A DNA stretch of 5,080 bases from an uncultured Lachnospiraceae bacterium (GTDB taxonomy: Bacteria; Bacillota; Clostridia; Lachnospirales; Lachnospiraceae), in the NCBI GenBank assembly GCA_902767065.1, contig CACXFW010000241.1, positions 1-5,080 on the forward strand. The letters are read 5' to 3'. Position 1 is the stretch's first letter; each line of letters begins with the position of its first letter. Both the position numbers and the translations under genes were made by a program. The notes under the pieces are model-generated. The model saw nothing but the letters and a program-made list of their open reading frames with translations, did not search any database and was not told the DNA's origin. Of the stretch, positions 1 through 3,644 are shown one piece after another.

Positions 1-432
1 CAGCCAGGTCCTGAGAAATCTCCTTGCCCTGGTATCCTTCTTCTCATGATCCTCCCTGAGTTTCTCTTCCATCTGAGGGGTCAGCTCAGGCGCGGTTCTG
101 GTCTTCTTTCCATCCTCCCCCTTCACTTTCTTTCCCTTCGGGGGCTGCTTTTTCATCAGGAAGACGTGCTCGACGACGATCAGAACCGTCAGGATCACGA
201 CTCCCGGAATGACAGCATATGTGATAAAGCTCCAGATAATCCCTGAATCCGTCCCGTTCAGCGGCTGCGTCATGGTAAACATCACCTCGTCCAGGGTCAG
301 GTCGCCCCACTCCTCGAGGACCCATTGCGCACTCCGTCCGGCAATCACAAAGAATGTGATCAGGAAATACAGGAGAAACCGGATCACTTTATACCGGGTT
401 TTTTCTCTTGTAAAAGTTGTTGAACTGTCCAT
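1..432 (-). CDS. LTA synthase/sulfatase-family membrane protein, N-terminal part (runs off window)
   Basis: This open frame of 144 codons starts at ATG 432-430 and runs off the left edge without a stop. The start is supported by GGAGTGAGGT at 447-438 and by a strong promoter just upstream. Visible features are a basic N-terminus, a first membrane segment at about residues 17-33, the stretch GDLTLDEVMFTMTQPLNGTD at 43-62, a second membrane segment at about 69-93, and a long charged Lys/Glu-rich region from 94. The LTLDEVMFTMTQPLNGTD pattern between two membrane helices resembles the start of clostridial LTA-synthase-like phosphoglycerol transferases, which use phosphatidylglycerol to build glycerol-phosphate polymers outside the membrane. 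Their catalytic sulfatase-fold domain with its nucleophilic Thr would lie beyond this window, so the assignment rests only on the membrane part. The adjacent GtrA/GT2 operon fits an envelope role. It could instead be another membrane protein. Confidence 0.6.
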   Translation of the reverse strand, partial: MDSSTTFTREKTRYKVIRFLLYFLITFFVIAGRSAQWVLEEWGDLTLDEVMFTMTQPLNGTDSGIIWSFITYAVIPGVVILTVLIVVEHVFLMKKQPPKGKKVKGEDGKKTRTAPELTPQMEEKLREDHEKKDTRARRFLRTWL

Positions 433-467
433 GATGTACCTCACTCCAATCTGAAAAGCCGAATGGC

Positions 468-496
468 ATTATAACAGTTTCATTTCTCTTACTCAA
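468..496 (-). promoter_or_regulatory. Sigma-A-type promoter of the LTA-synthase-like gene
   Basis: Read on the minus strand, TTGAGT (496-491) is followed by exactly 17 bases and a perfect TATAAT (473-468). Transcription would start near 460, leaving a leader of about 30 bases that contains the GGAGTGAGGT ribosome binding site at 447-438. The element lies downstream of the terminator of the preceding operon, so the membrane-protein gene is probably an independent transcription unit. This is the best promoter visible in the window. Confidence 0.8.
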
Positions 497-517
497 CAAT
501 GACTTCGCAGAATTCAC

Positions 518-534
518 AAAAAAACCGAAAAAAA
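518..534. promoter_or_regulatory. Two phased A-tracts upstream of the promoter
   Basis: Two runs of seven A (plus strand) occur at 518-524 and 528-534, so they start exactly 10 bp apart, one helical turn. They sit 22 to 43 bp upstream of the -35 box of the minus-strand promoter. Phased A-tracts bend DNA, and AT-rich tracts upstream of a -35 box can act as UP elements that contact the RNA polymerase alpha subunit. The same tracts could alternatively be the U-run of the weak hairpin at 538-568. The function is inferred. Confidence 0.35.
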
Positions 535-568
535 GTCTGCCTGAACGGACGGATCGCTATGGCAGGCA
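528..568 (-). terminator. Possible second, weak terminator hairpin
   Basis: On the minus strand TGCCTG (568-563) and CAGGCA (543-538) can form a 6-bp stem enclosing a 19-base loop, followed after three bases by seven T (534-528). The loop is long, so this is much weaker than the hairpin at 606-634. It could serve as a backup stop for the GtrA/GT2 operon or be chance. Confidence 0.25.
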
Positions 569-605
569 CAGGAACCAGACGAAAGAAAAGCGCCAATTGC
601 AGCCG

Positions 606-634
606 AAAAAAAGCAGCCTCCCCGGAGGCTGCTT
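606..634 (-). terminator. Intrinsic terminator of the gtrA-GT2 operon
   Basis: An almost perfect inverted repeat, AAGCAGCCTCC / GGAGGCTGCTT (611-621 and 624-634), forms a GC-rich stem of about ten pairs with a tight C-rich loop. On the minus strand it leads directly into a run of seven T (612-606). It begins 15 bases after the GT2 stop codon at 649. Stem, loop and U-tract all match a classical Rho-independent terminator for leftward transcription. Confidence 0.9.
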
Positions 635-648
635 CGATATTTCACACT

Positions 649-1557
649 TTACACTTTCCTGGAAATGATGTACCTGGGCCTTCCTTTGGTCTCCTCGTAG
701 ATCCTGGCTATGTAATATCCGATGATGCCCAGAGAGATCATGATCAGGCTTCCGATCAGCAGAATCAGAAGGATGACCGTCGTAAAGCCTTCCACCGCGT
801 GACCCGTACAGTATCGCACGATCGTCTGGATCCCAAGAATAATCGCAATCAGGAATACGACAATCCCGGCTCCGGTCACAAACTGCATCGGCGCGGTCGA
901 GAATCCGACAATGTTGCTGATCGCATAGGTGATCAGCATGCGGGTGGACCATTTTGATTCGCCGGCTTCCCGTTCCTTCACATCGAATTCGACCTGGCCA
1001 TGCACAAATCCGATCCACGAGCTCATGGCACGGAAAAACGCGTTTTTTTCCGGCATCTCCAGGAGGCTTTCCACCGCCTTGCGGTCGAGAAGCTTGAAAT
1101 CCGACGCACGTGACATATCGATCTTTACGGCTTTGGACATGATCCGGTAGAAAATGCCGGTCGCCGCGCGGTGCATCGAAGATTCCTTCCCCCGGGTGCG
1201 CTTGACGCCCTCTACCACTTCTACGCCATCCACCCACATCCGGTACATTTCGACCAGTGTCCCGGGAGGGTGCTGAAGATCGCAGTCCATCACGGCAACA
1301 CAGTCTCCGCGCGCTTCGGACAGTCCGGCGAAAATCGCCGCCTCTTTTCCGAAATTGCGGGAAAAATGAATCCCCCGCACGTTTTCATTTTTCTGGTGCG
1401 CGTTGACAATCCTCTCCCAGGTATGATCCTTTGACCCGTCGTCTACAAAGAGCAATTCATAGGGAATGCTCTCGGATGCAAGCAGTTCACTGAGCACCTG
1501 AACCGTCTTGTCAAGCACCTGTTCTTCATTGTATGCCGGGATCACAACTGTCAGCAT
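649..1557 (-). CDS. GT2-family polyprenyl-phosphate glycosyltransferase (GtrB/CsbB/DPM1-like)
   Basis: A complete 302-residue protein of family-typical length. The N-terminal GT-A domain shows VVIPAYNEE (4-12), FVDDGSKDHT (37-46), RNFGKEAAIFAGL (67-79) and DCDLQHPP (91-98), the acidic motif that binds the metal and nucleotide-sugar. Two C-terminal membrane segments lie at about 225-245 and 260-283, followed by the family-typical tail YYIARIYEETKGRPRYII. Enzymes of this type move a sugar from a nucleotide donor to undecaprenyl phosphate on the cytoplasmic face, and a GtrA-type partner is thought to flip the product outward. ATG 1557 is preceded by GGAGTGAGGT (1570-1561), the same ten bases found before the gene at 432. 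The first codons overlap the end of a candidate small ORF. gtrA lies just upstream in the same operon and a strong terminator follows. The sugar cannot be read from the sequence. Orthology to csbB, gtrB or another named gene is not certain, so no symbol is given. Confidence 0.92.
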   Translation of the reverse strand: MLTVVIPAYNEEQVLDKTVQVLSELLASESIPYELLFVDDGSKDHTWERIVNAHQKNENVRGIHFSRNFGKEAAIFAGLSEARGDCVAVMDCDLQHPPGTLVEMYRMWVDGVEVVEGVKRTRGKESSMHRAATGIFYRIMSKAVKIDMSRASDFKLLDRKAVESLLEMPEKNAFFRAMSSWIGFVHGQVEFDVKEREAGESKWSTRMLITYAISNIVGFSTAPMQFVTGAGIVVFLIAIILGIQTIVRYCTGHAVEGFTTVILLILLIGSLIMISLGIIGYYIARIYEETKGRPRYIISRKV

Positions 1558-1706
1558 GTTACCTCACTCCATCGCCTGGCTGCTCGGACGAGATTCTTTC
1601 CAGCCAATAAAACGCTGCGTTCCGATCCCTTCCAAATCATATACAGCTCTGGCTTATAATTCATTCCAGTCACGTAAAACACTGGCTTCCGGTTCGGAAG
1701 ATCCAT
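1551..1706 (-). CDS. Candidate small protein, 51 aa, bridging gtrA and the GT2 gene
   Basis: An open frame of 51 codons plus TGA fills the gtrA-GT2 gap exactly. Its ATG shares one base with the gtrA stop (TAATG at 1708-1704), and its last codons and stop overlap the GT2 start (ACATGCTGA, 1559-1551). Such stop-start overlaps are typical of translationally coupled genes. The product starts MDLPNRKPVFYVTG and ends RRWSEVTC; it is basic, with nine Lys/Arg against four Asp/Glu, and has no clear membrane segment. I do not recognise the sequence. Against it: no good ribosome binding site precedes the ATG, so it would depend on termination of gtrA translation, and a 51-codon frame can occur by chance. 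The bases also carry the GT2 ribosome binding site. It may be a real small protein of the glycosylation operon or a decayed remnant. Confidence 0.4.
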   Translation of the reverse strand: MDLPNRKPVFYVTGMNYKPELYMIWKGSERSVLLAGKNLVRAARRWSEVTC

Positions 1707-2194
1707 TATCGCTGATTCTGATGATCCGTTTTCAAGGAACCGGATTTCAGAGAATCAGAATTCCGGGAATCAGATTTCCGGAATACGATCAGCTTGGAAA
1801 AGACATAGTTCAGGATCATGACAACCACGCTCACCAGGATCTTTGCCCACATGCCTTTGACGCCAAAGAAGGACTGGCCCAGTCCGATTCTGACCAGCAG
1901 CGGAACGCTGACGATCTCGAAAATACCCGTAAGGATCCTGGCGCTGACAAAAAGAAACGCTTCCCGCAGAACAAACCCAACGTCCCAGTTGAAGCTGCGA
2001 AATACCCAGAGTTTGTTAGTGATATAGGCGAAAATAACAGCGACAATCCAGGCTACAGCGTTGGATACGGCAACGCTCCAGCCGATCATCTCCACGCAGA
2101 GGGCGTAGACAGCCCAGTTAACGAGCGTGGTAAGAACGCCGGTGATAAAATAGACGATAAGTTCGCGATATTGTCCGAGGAGCTTCTTAATCAT
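1706..2194 (-). CDS. GtrA/GtcA-family membrane protein (putative polyprenyl-linked sugar flippase)
   Basis: A complete 162-residue protein with four predicted membrane segments at about 12-30, 42-59, 82-103 and 117-137. It has the two signature-like stretches of the GtrA family: FAYITNKLWVFRS (55-67) after helix 2 and NYVFSKLIVFR (129-139) at the end of helix 4. Family members are thought to move undecaprenyl-phosphate-linked sugars across the membrane or to aid the partner GT2 enzyme, which is encoded just downstream. An in-frame TGA lies immediately before the ATG at 2194, so no upstream start is possible. The ribosome binding site is weak (GGA about 10 bases upstream). The last 23 residues are an odd hydrophilic tail of degenerate five-residue repeats (KSDSR, NSDSL, KSGSL, KTDHQ, NQR). 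The family function is well supported; the symbol gtrA is used here only descriptively. Confidence 0.9.
   Translation of the reverse strand: MIKKLLGQYRELIVYFITGVLTTLVNWAVYALCVEMIGWSVAVSNAVAWIVAVIFAYITNKLWVFRSFNWDVGFVLREAFLFVSARILTGIFEIVSVPLLVRIGLGQSFFGVKGMWAKILVSVVVMILNYVFSKLIVFRKSDSRNSDSLKSGSLKTDHQNQR
1718..1777 (-). repeat. Degenerate 15-bp tandem repeat encoding the GtrA tail
   Basis: Four consecutive 15-bp units at the 3' end of gtrA (minus strand: AAATCTGATTCCCGG, AATTCTGATTCTCTG, AAATCCGGTTCCTTG, AAAACGGATCATCAG) encode KSDSR-NSDSL-KSGSL-KTDHQ. The first two agree at 12 of 15 positions and later ones are more diverged. The tail follows the last membrane helix, where the protein would usually stop soon, so it looks like a repeat-driven C-terminal extension. 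Confidence 0.65.
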
Positions 2195-2206
2195 CCGCTG
2201 TCATTC

Positions 2207-2335
2207 CATTACATTCGTTAAGCGCCATATGAATCAGCAACATTACATCAGTTAAGTGCAATCTGCATCAGCTACATTGCATTAGTTAATGCATACTCTG
2301 CATCAGCTACATCAGTTAAGCGCAATCTGCATCCG
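2207..2335. repeat. Four degenerate 34-bp direct repeats upstream of gtrA
   Basis: Units start at 2207, 2241, 2275 and 2310 with lengths 34, 34, 35 and about 26 (the last lacks the first five bases). Shared plus-strand cores are GTTAAGYGCAATCTGCATC and CAGCTACATTA-like segments; units 2 and 4 are nearly identical through GTTAAG(T/C)GCAATCTGCATC. The unit length is not a multiple of three and no frame stays open across the units, so the block is not coding. It ends 13 bases from the gtrA start codon, so it would lie in the promoter or leader region of that operon and could be a multi-site regulator target. The repeats can be seen directly; the role is inferred. Confidence 0.8.
2278..2293. promoter_or_regulatory. 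Perfect 7-2-7 palindrome inside repeat unit 3 (possible operator)
   Basis: TGCATTA-GT-TAATGCA is a perfect inverted repeat with seven-base arms and a two-base centre. The equivalent position in the other three units keeps only the GTTAA half, followed in two of them by TGCA or CGCA. A symmetric AT-rich 16-mer about 85 bases upstream of the gtrA start is a plausible dimeric-repressor site. No regulator gene is seen in the window. Confidence 0.35.
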
Positions 2336-2522
2336 TTTTTTCAATACAGCTCCTGAGCCTCCAGAAGCAGGGTAGCGGATCTTCTCAAGCTTAACGGCCC
2401 GGTTTTTCACCATTTTCTGCTCTGTGCTTTCGCGCTCTTCTCTTCCGTAACCGCCTGATTAACGTGTGGTATCATAGCACATCCACATGAGCGAACTCAA
2501 CATATTTTCTGTCTGTACGGCT

Positions 2523-2540
2523 GGATCGCCTGAGCGATCC
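2523..2540. other. Perfect hairpin 77-94 bp downstream of ykgJ
   Basis: GGATCGC-CTGA-GCGATCC has a seven-pair GC-rich stem and a four-base loop. On the minus strand it is followed by AGCCGTACAG rather than a T-run, so it is not a standard intrinsic terminator. It may instead be a stabilising 3' hairpin or a Rho-associated pause site for the trp-ykgJ transcript. Confidence 0.4.
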
Positions 2541-2581
2541 CTCCCTGATTCGCAAATGCCCGCGCTTCTCCGCTCATACGG

Positions 2582-2620
2582 CTGACTGAGCATCCGAAGT
2601 TTGCTCATCAGGACAGTCAG
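2582..2620. other. Imperfect stem-loop overlapping the ykgJ stop codon
   Basis: CTGACT (2582-2587) can pair with AGTCAG (2615-2620), and inside it GAGCA (2588-2592) with TGCTC (2602-2606), leaving an internal bulge of eight bases on one side. The outer arm includes the ykgJ TGA (2619-2617). There is no T-run. Termination or mRNA-end stabilisation is possible, but the pairing could be chance. Confidence 0.3.
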
Positions 2621-3390
2621 ATCGCGAATCCGAGATGCCGCAGCGCTTCGGCGCGGCGGCCCCCGAACACCGTGTAGAAATCGTCGATCTTCCAGTCGCA
2701 AAGATAAAACTGCTGCAGAAGGTAGATGCAGACCTGCCTCCTGAGACTTCCATCGGGCTTAGTGCCGCCAAGCAGCCGGCGGGTTCGTTCGAGCAGATCG
2801 TGCCAGCTGCGGCAGAAGTCTTCATAAGCGTCCAGATTCGGGATGCCAAGCCATTTCCTGACTTTGATCTTGGTTCCGCTGCAGTGAGTGCATTCATTTA
2901 CCTGCAGAATATAATGAAAGTCCCCGTTCTCCCAGCTTCGGCCAAGCGGATACATGCGGCAGATGCCGGGCCGGAAATCATGGATCGTGCAGCGGCCGTC
3001 CTGTCCCAGATAAGGACATACCATCGGCTCCGGATCTTCCGGTGCAGCGGCCGGTGTGAATTGCGTTGCCGGTGCAGCGGCCGATGTGGATTGCGTTGCC
3101 GGCACCTGACCGGACGCCGTGGCCGGTGAATCCTCCGCCACAAGCTTCAGCACCGGCAGAATCAGGCCGTCAATGACCTTGAGCTCAATCGTTTCATTCA
3201 AAAGCTCCTCGAAGCTTTGCCCCAGAAACCGGTTCAGCTCAAACACATCCAGTGGATCCAGAACGATCACAGGTCCCATGCGGCAGCAGTCCGAGCAGCC
3301 CCGGCAGTCATCCGTGCCGATTCTCACCATGTCATTTGCCGTATATTTTCTTCCATCTGACAGTTCTTCTTCTGTTTCTTCCCGCAACAT
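2617..3390 (-). CDS. YkgJ-family cysteine-cluster protein (putative Fe-S or zinc binding)
   Basis: A 257-residue cytoplasmic protein with the YkgJ (CxxCxxCC, formerly UPF0153) signature: CRGCSDCC gives Cys29, 32, 35 and 36, and a second cluster CPYLGQDGRC...FRPGICRMYPLGR gives Cys125, 134 and 144. Further cysteines at 167, 170 and 193 may join in. The family is believed to bind a metal centre; its biochemical role is not settled. The chosen ATG at 3390 gives MLREETEEELSDGRKYTAND, which matches how clostridial relatives begin, and has AGGAGAG nine bases upstream. A second start at 3486 has an excellent GGAGG five bases upstream and would add 32 residues (MGAQGTTEKAAA...) with no family look; a third ATG at 3504 has poor spacing. 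Residues 84-120 are an Ala/Pro/Thr-rich linker with a ten-residue duplication, between the two cysteine clusters. The gene follows trpA without a visible promoter or terminator, so it may be read from the trp operon. Confidence 0.85.
   Translation of the reverse strand: MLREETEEELSDGRKYTANDMVRIGTDDCRGCSDCCRMGPVIVLDPLDVFELNRFLGQSFEELLNETIELKVIDGLILPVLKLVAEDSPATASGQVPATQSTSAAAPATQFTPAAAPEDPEPMVCPYLGQDGRCTIHDFRPGICRMYPLGRSWENGDFHYILQVNECTHCSGTKIKVRKWLGIPNLDAYEDFCRSWHDLLERTRRLLGGTKPDGSLRRQVCIYLLQQFYLCDWKIDDFYTVFGGRRAEALRHLGFAI
3039..3098. repeat. 30-bp tandem duplication inside ykgJ
   Basis: Two adjacent 30-bp copies (3039-3068 and 3069-3098) differ at only two positions and are followed by a decayed partial copy beginning CCGG at 3099. 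Being a multiple of three, the repeat keeps the frame and encodes ATQSTSAAAP-ATQFTPAAAP (about residues 98-117). Both base differences change an amino acid (Ser to Phe, Ser to Pro). The segment lies in the linker between the two cysteine clusters, where length change should be tolerated. Confidence 0.9.
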
Positions 3391-3504
3391 GGGCTGTTCT
3401 CTCCTGTATTCATACTGTCCATTCCGCCACCGGCAAACAGCGCCAGGGCGCGCGGCGGCTTTCTCTGTCGTTCCCTGCGCGCCCATAGTATCCTCCGGAA
3501 GCAT

Positions 3505-3644
3505 CTCACCAGCGCGAAGCTGCCAATGCAGAGCCGTCAGCGCAAATCTGCCAGTGCAAAGCCGTCAGCGCAAATCTGCCAGTGCGAAGCCGTCAGCGCA
3601 AATCTGTCAGCGCAAATCTGTCAGTGCGAAGCCGTCAGCGCAGA
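3505..3644. repeat. 14-bp tandem repeat array filling the trpA-ykgJ gap
   Basis: Nine well-conserved 14-bp units run without interruption from 3519 to 3644, and a tenth, more diverged unit (9 of 14 matches to a neighbour) occupies 3505-3518. Two unit types mostly alternate on the plus strand, GCCGTCAGCGCAAA and TCTGCCAGTGCAAA/GAA, giving a 28-bp higher-order period; near the right end two TCTGTCAG units stand side by side. The trpA stop codon (3637-3635) lies within the last unit, and the array ends next to the ykgJ upstream starts. A 14-bp unit cannot encode a simple peptide repeat, and TGA occurs in several units on the minus strand, so it is a non-coding minisatellite spacer. Confidence 0.93.

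Larger units (their letters stand above)
2195..2616. other. Gene-poor region between ykgJ and gtrA
   Basis: About 420 bases without a convincing gene. From right to left it holds two hairpin candidates just after ykgJ (2582-2620 and 2523-2540), a stretch at about 2345-2520 with nothing I can name, and four 34-bp direct repeats next to gtrA (2207-2335). The gtrA promoter must lie here unless the operon is read from ykgJ. The best candidate I can see on the minus strand is TTGAAA (2347-2342) followed after 18 bases by CTTAAC, which has a poor -10 match. Two short minus-strand frames, 2459-2608 (49 aa) and 2312-2413 (33 aa), lack ribosome binding sites and recognisable products. Confidence 0.6.

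Noticed and set aside
499..957. 152-codon plus-strand ORF opposite the GT2 C-terminus
   Set aside because: It is antisense to a strongly supported GT2 gene and crosses its terminator. The composition is typical of a shadow frame.
1508..2221. 237-codon plus-strand ORF opposite gtrA and the small ORF
   Set aside because: Its His/Asp/Asn-rich translation is the expected complement of a hydrophobic membrane protein gene.
2207..2335. CRISPR-like repeats upstream of gtrA
   Set aside because: The 34-bp units are contiguous and degenerate, with no separate repeat and spacer parts and no cas genes nearby.
2312..2413. 33-aa minus-strand ORF upstream of gtrA (MVKNRAVKLEK...)
   Set aside because: It has no usable ribosome binding site, and it ends inside the 34-bp repeats; its length is within chance expectation.
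2459..2608. 49-aa minus-strand ORF right after ykgJ (MSKLRMLSQPYERR...)
   Set aside because: There is no ribosome binding site and no recognisable product, and the frame spans two hairpins. It is also open upstream in the shadow of ykgJ, so I do not call it a gene.
3505..3644. CRISPR array
   Set aside because: The units are directly abutting 14-mers with no unique spacers, so it is a minisatellite.
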